A DNA stretch of 64,000 nucleotides from JADGRF01 sp036382515 (GCA_036382515.1 DASVHQ010000075.1:1-64000), one strand, 5' to 3'. Shown: positions 35,500 through 44,632, counted from the stretch's first letter. The notes: generated from the letters alone by a model not told the origin. Numbers and translations are program-made.

Positions 35500-37041
35500 A
35501 TGGCTGACCCAGGTACAAAGTCCAAGTCGGCGCAGGGCTCGGTGGCCGGGACCAGCTTGGGCAAGAGCGGGCAGCGCGACAGCACCCGGAGCGGGCCCGC
35601 CCCCGCAGGCAGCGTCAACGCGCTGCCGCAGCCGGGCGACCTGGTCGACGCCAAGTACCAGGTCGATCGCCTGCTCGCGCAGGGTGGGATGGGCGCCGTC
35701 TACGCCGCCACGCACGTGGTCAGCGGCAAGCGGGTGGCGCTCAAATGGATGCTGCCGAGCGTCAGCCAGCTGCCGGACGCGACCGAACGCTTCGTGCGCG
35801 AAGCACGCGCCACCGCGCGCATCGACCATCCGAACGTAGTGGACATCTACGACGTGGGCAACGACGGGGCCGGCGTCTACCTGGTGATGGAGCTGCTGCA
35901 AGGCGAGACGCTGCACGATCGCCTGGCACGCGCGGCGTTGCCCGTGACCCAGTCGATCGCTCTGCTGATGCCCGCCCTGCGCGGCGTCGCGGCCGCACAC
36001 GCTCACGGCGTGATCCATCGCGATCTGAAGCCCGACAACATCTTCCTGTGCCAGGGTCCGCACGGCGAGCCGCGCGAGCCCAAGGTCGTCGACTTCGGCA
36101 TCTCGAAGATCGCCAAGAGCGACCACGCCCGCGACCAGGGGCTGACGCAGAGCGGCGTCGTGATGGGTACGCCTTATTACATGTCGCCGGAACAAGTGCG
36201 TGGCACCAAAGAGCTGGATGAGCGCGGCGACATCTACGCGTTCGGCGTGATCCTCTACGAGATGCTGGCCGGCCAGCGGCCCTTCCAGGCCGAGACCTAC
36301 AACGAATTGATACTGAAGATCGCCACCGAAGATCCGCTTCCGCTCGTGCGCCAGAATCCCGCGCTCGACCAGCGCCTCGCCGCGGTCGTCGAGCGCGCGA
36401 TGGCGCGGGCGCCCGAAGCGCGCTTCGGCAGCGTCGAGGCACTGGCGCTGGCGCTCGAGCCCTTTGCGGGCGGCGTCACGTTTCATCATCCGTCCTTCGT
36501 GCCGGGAGAGCTCGGCGCCGCGCAACCGGGTCCGCCTCGGGCCGATGTGCCTGCCATGCACACTCGACTTTCTGTGAACAGCAGTTTTGGCGCTGGCGCA
36601 CGACCCTGGCTGATGGCTGGGATCGTCGTGGGCCTGCTCGTGGGGGCGGCTCTGCTTTGGCGTGCTCGTAGCGTCGGGCGCGAGCCGGCAGCCCACGTGG
36701 TGCAGCCGGCGCCTCTGCGCACGGGTACAGCGAACGCGCAGGCGCCGTCGGAGCCGCCGCCAACAGCGGCACAGGCACCGATGCGCGCACCGACGCCTGC
36801 GCAGCCGCCCCCGCCGACGGCGGCTGAAACCACCCTCCGCGCCGAGGCGCCGCAAGCACAACCGCCGGCGCCAGCGCGCAACCGCCATGGCAAGCGTTCC
36901 GCGTCGGCGGCGGCCAAGACGCAAGCCGCGCTACCCGCCAACTGGGACGAGCGCCTGCCACTGGCGCCCAGCGCCGCGCAGCCGAAAACAGGCCCAATCC
37001 AGAGCGCGGCCGGGCGGATCAGTCGCGACGAATTGCGTTGA
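35500..37041 (+). CDS. membrane Ser/Thr protein kinase
   Basis: A 513-residue PknB-type kinase. The glycine loop LLAQGGMGAVY, Lys in VALKWM, catalytic loop IHRDLKPDN (about 170-178), DFG in VVDFGISK and activation segment GTPYYMSPEQ are all intact, so activity is expected. The kinase domain spans about 53-320. One membrane helix (about 368-388, PWLMAGIVVGLLVGAALLW) is followed by a Pro/Ala/Gln-rich extracytoplasmic tail ending in KTGPIQSAAGR. No ligand-sensing PASTA or PEGA domain is visible. Its stop overlaps the ATG of the truncated DUF938 gene by 1 bp. Confidence 0.88.
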   Translation: MADPGTKSKSAQGSVAGTSLGKSGQRDSTRSGPAPAGSVNALPQPGDLVDAKYQVDRLLAQGGMGAVYAATHVVSGKRVALKWMLPSVSQLPDATERFVREARATARIDHPNVVDIYDVGNDGAGVYLVMELLQGETLHDRLARAALPVTQSIALLMPALRGVAAAHAHGVIHRDLKPDNIFLCQGPHGEPREPKVVDFGISKIAKSDHARDQGLTQSGVVMGTPYYMSPEQVRGTKELDERGDIYAFGVILYEMLAGQRPFQAETYNELILKIATEDPLPLVRQNPALDQRLAAVVERAMARAPEARFGSVEALALALEPFAGGVTFHHPSFVPGELGAAQPGPPRADVPAMHTRLSVNSSFGAGARPWLMAGIVVGLLVGAALLWRARSVGREPAAHVVQPAPLRTGTANAQAPSEPPPTAAQAPMRAPTPAQPPPPTAAETTLRAEAPQAQPPAPARNRHGKRSASAAAKTQAALPANWDERLPLAPSAAQPKTGPIQSAAGRISRDELR

Positions 37042-37217
37042 TGAAGCTCCACTGGCCAGCACCGGAGCGCAACCGAGAGCCGATCCTCAAGGTGTTGCGG
37101 CGCGTCCTGCCGAGTGACGGAGCGGTGCTCGAAATCGCCAGTGGCACCGGACAGCACGCCGTTTACAGGGCTGCGGCGGCGACAGCTACGGCGCAGACAG
37201 CAAGTGCGAGTGGGTGA
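37041..37217 (+). pseudogene. N-terminal stump of a DUF938 methyltransferase
   Basis: 58 codons start at an ATG that overlaps the kinase stop by one base. PAPERNREPILKVLRRVLPS and VLEIASGTGQHAVY match the start of DUF938 SAM-dependent methyltransferases, whose motif I is LEIASGTGxHA. The match ends after about 43 residues in an Ala/Thr run and a stop; intact members are about 200 residues. It is a truncated gene that kept its coupled start. Small GC hairpins follow (GCGGC/GCCGC at 37261-37274), which may terminate the kinase transcript. Confidence 0.6.
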
Positions 37218-37325
37218 AAGCAGTGCCTACGCGGTGAAGCTAGACTCCGACGCGGCGTGAGCGGCTGAAGCCGCAGTCGAACCTTGGTCCGCTGGACCAG
37301 TGGCCCAGCACACCCACCGACAAGC

Positions 37326-38315
37326 TCAGCGTTTCTTGAACGACAGCGCCGCGTGCAACGCGTGCGCCGCGTTGTTCGGCGCCACCACGACGATGCTCAT
37401 ACCCAGGTGGTCGGCTTGCGTTCCCAGCAGCCAGGCGTTGATGGTGGCCATGCAAGGCGTCACGCCTGCGTCGTCGGGCGTGCCGCCGATGCAGGCGCTC
37501 CCCGGGGATGTCACCTGGATGTAGAGAGCACGCGAGTAGTCGGCATCCACGCGATACGGTGGCGCGTTTGCGCCGACGAAGAGTTCTGACTGCGAAGGAT
37601 CGCCGATGCCGCCCTTGCTGAGCACCCGGTAGGTGGCGTCACCTGGCACCTTGAAGGTGAGATCGACGGCCACGCGCGGCGGGTCGGTCCAGGCGATGTT
37701 CACGCTGCCGCTGGCAGTACCGGGCTTGAATGCACCGCCGCCGAGCGTGGGTGCGGTCGCCGCAAGCAGGTCGTAACGCGTGCTCCCGGTTGTGGGGATG
37801 GCCGCGCTGCGCCTGCCGATCGCATAGTGGAAACCCTCATTGGCGGTCCAGCTGAAGGTGCTCGGCTGGAAGACTCCGCCCATCTTGCCGGCGTTCCAGC
37901 GGCCAACGCTGACCGTGTCGTCGCCGCCCACCTCGCTGACGCGGCTGGTGCCCAGCGTGGGTGCTTCGTCGGCACCGGCGGTGTAAGCCGTGAGCGCGCC
38001 GGTCGCGTCGAAGACCGGCATCACGTCTTGTCGCGCGTCGATGCCGAGGCCCGCGCCAGTGCAGAGGAGGTCATACTTGCCCAAAAGCGGCATGGAGCCA
38101 TCGCCTGCATCACCCGCGTCACCTGCATCGCTGCCTTGCGCATGGCCCGCGTCCGCGCGCCCCGCATCGGGCCGCGGCTTGCCGCTGTCCTTGACGGCGG
38201 CGGCGTCGTGGCCTGCATCGACAACCGACTGCGAGGCAGACTTCTTGCTGCCGCCGCACGCCGTGACGCCGAAAACGAACAAGAGCGAAGCCAGAGCGAG
38301 TGTTCTCGTGAGCAT
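37326..38315 (-). CDS. secreted lipoprotein
   Basis: A 329-residue lipoprotein from ATG 38315, with signal MLTRTLALASLLFVFGVTAC (lipobox VTA-C, Cys 20). An Asp/Ala/Gly-rich linker (about 30-75, AGHDAAAVKDSGKPRPDAGR) leads to a beta-rich domain of about 240 residues with few cysteines (SWTANEGFHYAIGRRSAAIP, VNIAWTDPPRVAVDLTFKVP, YRVLSKGGIGDPSQSELFVG). I do not recognise the domain. It is monocistronic and probably outer-membrane anchored. Confidence 0.65.
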   Translation of the reverse strand: MLTRTLALASLLFVFGVTACGGSKKSASQSVVDAGHDAAAVKDSGKPRPDAGRADAGHAQGSDAGDAGDAGDGSMPLLGKYDLLCTGAGLGIDARQDVMPVFDATGALTAYTAGADEAPTLGTSRVSEVGGDDTVSVGRWNAGKMGGVFQPSTFSWTANEGFHYAIGRRSAAIPTTGSTRYDLLAATAPTLGGGAFKPGTASGSVNIAWTDPPRVAVDLTFKVPGDATYRVLSKGGIGDPSQSELFVGANAPPYRVDADYSRALYIQVTSPGSACIGGTPDDAGVTPCMATINAWLLGTQADHLGMSIVVVAPNNAAHALHAALSFKKR

Positions 38316-38590
38316 GCGATGCCTTCGTCGTGATTGGGCGCCGAGCACAGCGGCGGCTGCGCTCCAAGCGTACCATTGCATCGAACAGGTGCCCGACGGA
38401 AAGCCCGCCTGCCGGGGCTACCGGGCCTCGTGGCATGAAACGGGGTAGAGTCGACGTACGCCGGTGTAGCGATCGGTGGGCTCGGTGATTGGGCCTGTAC
38501 GACCCAACCGATCCGAGGCGAAAACCGCGTATGCGTGCTCGCGACGACCACCAAACCTTATCGCACCCTCTCGAAGTCACGCAGCAGCCG

Positions 38591-39580
38591 TCAACCGTGC
38601 CTCGAGCGCTGACCTGCCGCTGGCGCGCGCGATTTCTTCCCGCGCTGCGACTGCGGCCCACGCGGATTGCTCGCAGCGTTGTTGTGGGGCGTCTTGCGCT
38701 GAGCGTTGTTCGGCGCCTGTTGGCTGCCACCGCGCATGCGAATGCCCAGCGACTCGCGGCGGCGCCGTTCGTCGCGCTCGGCTTCGGCGATCAAGGCGAG
38801 CACATCATCCGTGAGCGCGAGCTTGTCAGTGGTTTGGAAATGCCCGGTGAGCTTGGTGTCGGCGGTCAGCTCACCGCGTTCATACAATTGCCACATCTCC
38901 TGCGCGAAGGGCGGCGACTTGCGACCCGGGATGTGCTTGCCCAGGAAGCGATGGAGGTTGTCGACGTCGCGCAAGAGCAACTTGCGAGCGTTCTGGTTGC
39001 TGGACGCATCGACGGCCTGTGGGAAGTCGATGATGACGGGCCCCTCTGTGCCCATGAGCACGTTGAAGTCCGAGAGATCACCATGCACCACGCCCGCAGC
39101 GAGCATGCGCACCACCTCCGTGAGCACTCGGTCGAAGACCCTGGTCGCGCCAGCGCGGTCCAGGCTCAAATCGCCCAGCCGCGGTGCGGGGTTGCCCTCG
39201 GCGTCCGTGACCAGCTCCATGATCAATACGCCATCGACGAAATGGTAAGGCACGGGAACGCGGACGCCGGCTGCGCGCAGCCTGTAGATCGTCTGCACCT
39301 CGGCCGAGCGCCAGGCGGCTTCGTCTTGGTCGCGACCGTGGCGCGTGCGCTTGCCCATGGCGCGCTGGTCACGGCTGTTGCGCACGTTGCGCCCCTCGGT
39401 GTACTCGGCCCGCTGCTTGAAGGTGCGCTGGTGCGCCTCCTTGTAGACCTTCGCCACGCGCAGCTCGCCTTCGGAGCGCACGAGGAAGACCTGGGCTTCC
39501 TTGCCGCTCATCAGCGGCCGCAAGACCTGGTCGACGATACCTTCATCGACCAGGGAGATCAGGGAGGCTGGCGTTTGCAT
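38591..39580 (-). CDS. RIO-type protein kinase
   Basis: A 329-residue RIO1-like atypical kinase. The ATP-site Lys lies in LRVAKVYK (about 44). The RIO catalytic loop VVHGDLSDFNVLM (HGDLSDFN at 166-173) and the metal-binding IIDFPQAV (184-190) are intact. As in RIO kinases there is no classical activation loop. A basic, Gln/Arg-rich tail (about 275-329, RKTPHNNAASNPRGPQSQRG) could bind RNA. In eukaryotes and archaea RIO1 acts in ribosome maturation; the bacterial role is unclear. It lies 18 bp after the macro-domain gene, so they probably form an operon. Confidence 0.88.
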   Translation of the reverse strand: MQTPASLISLVDEGIVDQVLRPLMSGKEAQVFLVRSEGELRVAKVYKEAHQRTFKQRAEYTEGRNVRNSRDQRAMGKRTRHGRDQDEAAWRSAEVQTIYRLRAAGVRVPVPYHFVDGVLIMELVTDAEGNPAPRLGDLSLDRAGATRVFDRVLTEVVRMLAAGVVHGDLSDFNVLMGTEGPVIIDFPQAVDASSNQNARKLLLRDVDNLHRFLGKHIPGRKSPPFAQEMWQLYERGELTADTKLTGHFQTTDKLALTDDVLALIAEAERDERRRRESLGIRMRGGSQQAPNNAQRKTPHNNAASNPRGPQSQRGKKSRAPAAGQRSRHG

Positions 39581-39598
39581 GGTGGCTGGTGACGCTCG

Positions 39599-40102
39599 TT
39601 ACTCGGTCGCAGCCGCCGCAGACTCGTCCGCGTTCGCAGGGGTCGCTGGTTTTGCGGTGCGAATGAATTGCTCGAAGACATCGATGCGGACCGTGCTGCC
39701 CACGGTGATCTCACCGAGCATCTTGCGCACCCGCGTCCAGTCGAGGCTCACCGGACCCGTGCCGATGCGTGGCAGCCCGATGCGCTTGATCTTGGCCGCG
39801 GGCGCGGCCTGGAGCATCTTGCGCAGCGCTGTGTGGAGCGCGCTCAGCCGCGGCTTGCCATCCGCGTTCTGGATGCCCAGGGCGAACACGGTCACTTCGC
39901 CGTTGGTCCACACGAACACGTCGCCGAGGGCAAACTTGCCGCCTTGGCAGTGTTCGGCGTAGGCCACCGCGAGCTCGGGCCAGCGCTTCTTCATGGCGCT
40001 GGCGATGCCCACGTCCATGCTGCCGTCGGTGCTGCCCCCAAAGCCGTACGCTTGGATGCCCGTGGTTTCGAAGATATCGCCCTTGGTGAAAGCTGTTGGC
40101 AT
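39599..40102 (-). CDS. macro-domain (ADP-ribose-binding) protein
   Basis: A 167-residue protein from ATG 40102. GDIFETTGIQAYGFGGSTDG, SMDVGIASAMKKRWPELAVA, GKFALGDVFVW and IGLPRIGTGPVSLDW follow the order of macro domains. These bind ADP-ribose or its derivatives and may remove ADP-ribose from targets. The usual N-x-A-N motif near the first loop is not obvious, so it may bind rather than hydrolyse. The C-terminus is Ala/Thr-rich. It is followed at 18 bp by the RIO kinase gene, which suggests a shared process. Confidence 0.72.
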   Translation of the reverse strand: MPTAFTKGDIFETTGIQAYGFGGSTDGSMDVGIASAMKKRWPELAVAYAEHCQGGKFALGDVFVWTNGEVTVFALGIQNADGKPRLSALHTALRKMLQAAPAAKIKRIGLPRIGTGPVSLDWTRVRKMLGEITVGSTVRIDVFEQFIRTAKPATPANADESAAAATE

Positions 40103-40314
40103 AGGTGCGGCGCACCGTAGCACGCGTTCGGCCCATAACCCACCGGATGGGGCTACGGGCGGCAGCGGCAGCTGCGGGATCTCTCGCGTCGTCTCGAGAG
40201 GGAGCGAGCCAGAGCGAGGCTGCTGGCGAACGGCGTGTTGGGGCGGACGAGCTTGCCGCTGAGCTTGGAGTTGAAGCCGAGCACGCCGAGCGCGAGCTGT
40301 CCCTGTCGAGGGCT

Positions 40315-41064
40315 CTACAGTCCCCACCACCCAGCAATCTCGGTGCGCAGACCAAGCCTGGTTTCCTTCATGCCGTCGCTGCCATCTTCCTTCGAGGACA
40401 GATCCGTCTCGCAGTACGGGCCAATGCCGATGTGGAAGTGCTCGGCGGGGTGGATGAGCAGCGGCACGAACACCCCGAGCACGACCCTCTTCTCGGTGAT
40501 CTCGGCGATACCCGTGGCCTTGCGCGTGGCCGTCTCGTAGCCGAGCTCCAGCCGCGGCCAAAGACCGAAGCGTTCCGGAACGAGCGAGATGTGATAGCCG
40601 ACGCGGGGCGCGATGCGGATCATGGTCTCGCTCCCGCTGGCAGCTCCAGCGACCTCGGTGCGCCCGAACAAGAGCTGTGCGCCGAGCGAGAGGTTGTCGA
40701 TCACGAAGTAGTCGGCTGCGGGGCCAATCGCGTACGCGGTGACCGAGGCCGGCGCCGGACCTGATGGAGGGCTGTAGATCGTGTGCTCCACGGACAGGCG
40801 GAGATCGCTCGCGACGTTGATTACGCCAGCCTTGCCGAAGCCTTCTTCGTGCGAGGTTTCCGGGGCTTCGGTCGCTTCGGAGCCGTGCGCCGAAACCTCG
40901 GCAGGGGCCGGCGCGATCGGAGCCGGAGCGCCCATCGGTTCGGGCGTCGGTGCGACCGGAGCTGGTTCGACGGCGGGCTCGGCCACAGGCTGCTGGGCGC
41001 GCAACGCGGCAGGCACGAGCGCAAGCGCAGCCGCAGCGAGAAGACACAAGGTTTGTCGTTTCAT
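40315..41064 (-). CDS. outer-membrane beta-barrel protein
   Basis: A 249-residue protein from ATG 41064 with a signal peptide (MKRQTLCLLAAAALALVPAA, cleavage near LRAQ). A Pro/Ala/Glu-rich linker (about 25-75) precedes about 170 residues of alternating hydrophobic strands: YAIGPAADYFVIDNLSLGAQ, RIAPRVGYHISLVPERFGLW and LGYETATRK. The ending with aromatic residues (GLRTEIAGWWGL) suits an outer-membrane barrel of about eight strands. Its function is unknown. It is transcribed from its own promoter, 212 bp before the macro gene. Confidence 0.7.
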   Translation of the reverse strand: MKRQTLCLLAAAALALVPAALRAQQPVAEPAVEPAPVAPTPEPMGAPAPIAPAPAEVSAHGSEATEAPETSHEEGFGKAGVINVASDLRLSVEHTIYSPPSGPAPASVTAYAIGPAADYFVIDNLSLGAQLLFGRTEVAGAASGSETMIRIAPRVGYHISLVPERFGLWPRLELGYETATRKATGIAEITEKRVVLGVFVPLLIHPAEHFHIGIGPYCETDLSSKEDGSDGMKETRLGLRTEIAGWWGL

Positions 41065-41311
41065 CGTTCGCTCCGGTGTGAAACGCCCGCCATCACGGGC
41101 CTCGATCTGAGGCGGCTGCAGCGTCGGACGCCGCGCCACCAACGAGCCGCGAAACTAGTACGAGCCCTCGGCACGCGACAATCCCGATGCAGCACCGCGA
41201 CTTGCGCGCGCACAAGCTCCGCGCGCTGGTGCGACTTCAGCCACGAGCACAGACCGGTCGCGACATGCGACCGGTCGAGCAACCCTGCTTGGCTTCTGCT
41301 ACAGCAGCGGC

Positions 41312-42094
41312 ATGGCGATCGATTTCTCCTTCATCGACGAGGGCGACAGGCACAAGCCGGCGGTGGTCTTTCTGCACGCCTTCCCATACCACAGCGCGAT
41401 GTGGGCGCCGCAGCGCAAGGCCTTGCGCGAACGTGCGCGCTTCATCGCGTTCGATGCGCGCGGTCTGGGCACACGCAGCACACAAACCACGGCGTACATG
41501 CTCGAGCACACCGTCGACGATCTGCTCTCGCTGCTCGATCAGCTCGCAATCGAGCAGTGCGTGTTGTGTGGCCTTTCGATGGGTGGCTACGCTGCGCTGC
41601 GTGCCGTGGCACGCGCACCGCAGCGTGTGCGGGGCCTCGTGCTCGCCGACACGCAGGCGCCGGCCGACAGCGATCCCGCCAAGCTCGCGCGTGCCGCCAG
41701 TCTGCGCGCGCTGCTGCGCGACGGCAGCGCGGGCTTCGCACAACAGCAGATTCAGCGCCAACTCTCGACGTACACGCTCGCGCGCAAGCCGGCGCTCGTC
41801 GCCGAGCTGCAAGCCATGGTGGTCAGCTCCGGCGTGGCCGGCATCGCGGCCAGCCTGGTTGCGATCGCGACGCGCACCGATCAGGGGCCGAGCCTGCCCG
41901 AGATTCGCGTGCCGACCTGCGTGATCGTCGGCGCCGAGGATGTGGTTACGCCGCCGTCAGCGGCGCAGGCTCTCGCGGAACGAATTCCGGGGGCGAAGCT
42001 GCACGTCTTGGCGAAGGCGGGACATCTGTCGAATCTGGAAGCCGAAGACGAGTTCAATCGGGCGCTGATCGAGTACCTGACCGGCCTCGGCTGA
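41312..42094 (+). CDS. alpha/beta hydrolase
   Basis: A 260-residue alpha/beta hydrolase. The oxyanion-side motif is VVFLHAFPYHSAMW, the nucleophile elbow is GLSMGG (Ser about residue 89), an Asp lies in VIVGAEDVVTPP (about 212), and the catalytic His is in KAGHLSNLEAEDEFN (about 238). This layout is that of RutD/PcaD/BioH-like enzymes of about 260 residues. The substrate cannot be told from sequence. The gene ends 5 bp before the end of the convergent spermidine-synthase-like gene. Confidence 0.82.
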   Translation: MAIDFSFIDEGDRHKPAVVFLHAFPYHSAMWAPQRKALRERARFIAFDARGLGTRSTQTTAYMLEHTVDDLLSLLDQLAIEQCVLCGLSMGGYAALRAVARAPQRVRGLVLADTQAPADSDPAKLARAASLRALLRDGSAGFAQQQIQRQLSTYTLARKPALVAELQAMVVSSGVAGIAASLVAIATRTDQGPSLPEIRVPTCVIVGAEDVVTPPSAAQALAERIPGAKLHVLAKAGHLSNLEAEDEFNRALIEYLTGLG

Positions 42095-42099
42095 CCGGC

Positions 42100-44145
42100 T
42101 CAGCGCAAGATCGACAGCAAGCTCGCGTGCTCGTCGGTCCACAGCACGTCCTGCCCCGCCGCCGCCAGCTGCGGCGTGTCCCCCAGCACGGTCTTCAGCT
42201 GCGCCGGCTCACGTGCCATCAGCGCCCAGCGCACACGCGACACGAAGTGGGCGGCGTCGGCGTCGGTCTGCACCACGCTGCAAGCGAGCCCGTGTGCCTT
42301 GGCGCTCGCGCGCACCACGCGCTCCACGGCCAGATGCCGGTTGGACACGTTCGCGAGCAACAGACCGTGCGGGGCGAGGTGCGTGAGGTACACGGCGAAC
42401 GCCTCGCGCGTGAGCAAATGCACCGGCACCGAGTCACTGGAGAACGCATCCAGCACCAGCACGTCGAAGCGCTGCGGCGGCTGCCGCGCGAGCAAGAGCC
42501 TTCCGTCGCCGATCTGCACGCTCACGGCGGCGGGGCTGTCGCGCAGAAAGCTGAAGTCGCGCTGCGCGAGCGCAAGCACATCGGCGTCCAGCTCGTAGAA
42601 GTGCAGCGTGTCGCCGGCGCGACCATACGCGGCGATCGTACCCACCCCGAGGCCCACGACACCGATGCGCCGTGCACCGGGCGAGGGCTGCAAGAGCACC
42701 GTCGCCAGCGCCGTACCCGGACCGAAGTACATCGTCGGTTGCCTGCGCAGCCGGGGGTCGGCCAGTTGCATGCCGTGTCGAATGCGCCCGTGCGTGAGCA
42801 CGCGCCCGACCGGGAACTGGATCACGCGCAGCGGTCCAAGAAAGCTGCGTGTGCGCTCGACCACGCTGCCGGTGCGTGTGGAGCCCTGCGCACGCACGAA
42901 GAGGCCCGCCGCCGTCAGCGGCACACACAAGCCAAGGCCCAGGTACAGTAGCCGCCGCTGCCGCGCCCCGAGACTCACGCTACCCCGGGAGCGCGCCGCC
43001 CAGAGCAAGAGCGCAAACGTCGCCAGGCTGGCGAGCTCGACCTCGTAGTAGTCGCTCCACAGCACGGGGGCGAGCAGGCTCACGAACACGCCCCCGAGCA
43101 CACCGCCCCAGGCGATGTCGAGATAGAAGCGCGTGAGCTGCTCCGGCGCCGGGCGCTGACGCACGAGCTCGACGTTGCACAGCACGCACGCGCTGAAGAG
43201 CGCGCCGAGTCCCGCCGACAGCTGCAGCCACAGCGGCGCCGAGCCCTGCGCGAACGAGCCATAGCCGAGACCCAGCGCACACACCAGCCACAGCGGCAGA
43301 AACACACCGGGCAAGCTCTGCCCGAAACGCCCGAAGGCCAGCACGAAGGACAGCAGGTAGAGCGCGAGCGGCACGACCCACAGAAGCGGCGTCGCCGCGA
43401 TGTCCACGGTGACTTGGTTCGTGATCGACAGGAGCAGCACGCTCGGCACGAAGCTGTACGCAAGCCAGCACAGGCGCACACGAGCGCTTGGAGCAGCGCT
43501 CTGCGTGACGCGCAACGCTGCGCCCAGCGGCTCCACGAACCCGCGCCGCAGCCAAAGCCCGAGCCCGCCGAGCAAGAGCGCGAACGCGCTCACCGCCCAG
43601 CCCCACAGCCGCAGCTGTGTGCTCACGCGCAGGGCTGGCTCGATCCACCACGGATACACGAGCAGCGCCGCAAACGATCCCACGTTCGACCAGGCGTAGA
43701 GCGCGTACGGCTCGCCGCCGAGCCGCAGGGCCGCCCAGCGCTGCAGGAGCGGCGCCGTGCAGGCCAGCGCGAAGTACGGCAAGCCAACGTGCGACAAGAG
43801 CAGCAGCGCGATCTGCGCCGGCGCCCAGCCGGTAACCAGCTGCGCTGCACCCGCCGCAGGCATGCGCAGGACCGCCGCCACGACCAGCGTGAGCAAGCCG
43901 AGGTGGGCTGCGAGCTGCGCGCGCGCAGGCAAAAGCCGGCTGCCGTGGTGCACGTAGCCGTAGCCGCCGAGCAAGAGCGCCTGGAAGAACAGCATGCAGG
44001 CGGCCCAGGTCGAGGCGCTGCCACCGAACGAAGGCAAGAGCCACTTCGCCGCCATCGGCTGCACTGCGAAAAGCAGGAAGGCCCCGGCGCAGCTGAGCGC
44101 GCCGAACGCAAAGAGCAGGACGGCTCGGCGCGAGCCCTCAGCCAC
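42100..44145 (-). CDS. membrane-fused spermidine synthase-like protein
   Basis: A 681-residue protein from GTG 44145, which overlaps the end of ilvN by 8 bp. The first 430 residues form about ten or more membrane helices (FALLLGGLGLWLRR, VLLLSITNQVTVDIAATPLL). The C-terminal 230 residues form a SAM-fold spermidine-synthase-like domain: LTHGRIRHGMQLAD, VVGLGVGTIAAYG, FYELDADVLALA and VLVLDAFSSDSVPVHLLTRE. Fusions of this kind are common in Myxococcota and Deltaproteobacteria and are of unknown function. The Asp residues of true spermidine synthases are only partly kept, so polyamine synthesis is not assured. Confidence 0.8.
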   Translation of the reverse strand: MAEGSRRAVLLFAFGALSCAGAFLLFAVQPMAAKWLLPSFGGSASTWAACMLFFQALLLGGYGYVHHGSRLLPARAQLAAHLGLLTLVVAAVLRMPAAGAAQLVTGWAPAQIALLLLSHVGLPYFALACTAPLLQRWAALRLGGEPYALYAWSNVGSFAALLVYPWWIEPALRVSTQLRLWGWAVSAFALLLGGLGLWLRRGFVEPLGAALRVTQSAAPSARVRLCWLAYSFVPSVLLLSITNQVTVDIAATPLLWVVPLALYLLSFVLAFGRFGQSLPGVFLPLWLVCALGLGYGSFAQGSAPLWLQLSAGLGALFSACVLCNVELVRQRPAPEQLTRFYLDIAWGGVLGGVFVSLLAPVLWSDYYEVELASLATFALLLWAARSRGSVSLGARQRRLLYLGLGLCVPLTAAGLFVRAQGSTRTGSVVERTRSFLGPLRVIQFPVGRVLTHGRIRHGMQLADPRLRRQPTMYFGPGTALATVLLQPSPGARRIGVVGLGVGTIAAYGRAGDTLHFYELDADVLALAQRDFSFLRDSPAAVSVQIGDGRLLLARQPPQRFDVLVLDAFSSDSVPVHLLTREAFAVYLTHLAPHGLLLANVSNRHLAVERVVRASAKAHGLACSVVQTDADAAHFVSRVRWALMAREPAQLKTVLGDTPQLAAAGQDVLWTDEHASLLSILR

Positions 44146-44632
44146 CGCGCAGCATCGACACGCGACCGGTGCGCACCAGCTCCACGGGGGCGTAGTCTTT
44201 CAACAGACGCAAGAGCGAGTCGATGGTGTGCTCGTGGCCGGTCACCTCGATGATCATCGAGCTGGGGGCCACGTCGATGATCTTCGCGTGGAAGATGTCC
44301 ACGATCTCCATCAGGCGCTGGCGCACTTCCTTGCCGCCGTGCACACGCAACAGAGCCAGCTCGCGGCTCACGAACTCCTGCGACGAGATGTCGTGGATCT
44401 CGCTGACGTCCTCGAGCTTCTGCAGCTCGGCGACCATCTCCTCGGCGTCGGTCGACGCGTCGACCACGAAGGTCATCCGCGAAAAGCCGGGCTGCTCCGA
44501 CGAGCCCACCGCCAGCGACCGGATGTTGAAGTCTTTTTCGCCGCAGCAGGTGGCGATGCGCTGCAGCACGCCGGGCCGATCCGTCACCAGGGCGACGATC
44601 GTATGCGGAAGTAGTTGACGCGTTGGAGCCAC
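44138..44632 (-). CDS. ilvN: acetolactate synthase small (regulatory) subunit
   Basis: A 164-residue protein with two ACT-type halves that binds and regulates the catalytic acetolactate synthase in Val/Leu/Ile synthesis. HTIVALVTDRPGVLQRIATC, GEKDFNIRSLAVGSSEQPGF and SRMTFVVD match the N-terminal ACT domain. LALLRVHGGKEVRQRLMEIV, DIFHAKIIDVAPSSMIIEVT and GHEHTIDSLLRLLKDY match the C-terminal half. GTG 44632 gives the normal length; an in-frame ATG at 44725 would add 31 unlike residues. The catalytic subunit gene is not adjacent. The start of the membrane spermidine-synthase-like gene overlaps its end. Confidence 0.85.
   Translation of the reverse strand: MAPTRQLLPHTIVALVTDRPGVLQRIATCCGEKDFNIRSLAVGSSEQPGFSRMTFVVDASTDAEEMVAELQKLEDVSEIHDISSQEFVSRELALLRVHGGKEVRQRLMEIVDIFHAKIIDVAPSSMIIEVTGHEHTIDSLLRLLKDYAPVELVRTGRVSMLRGG

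Noticed and set aside
37261..37300. small GC hairpins after the DUF938 stump as firm terminators
   Set aside because: Stems are only about 5 bp with no T tract, so they are mentioned only under the neighbouring gene.
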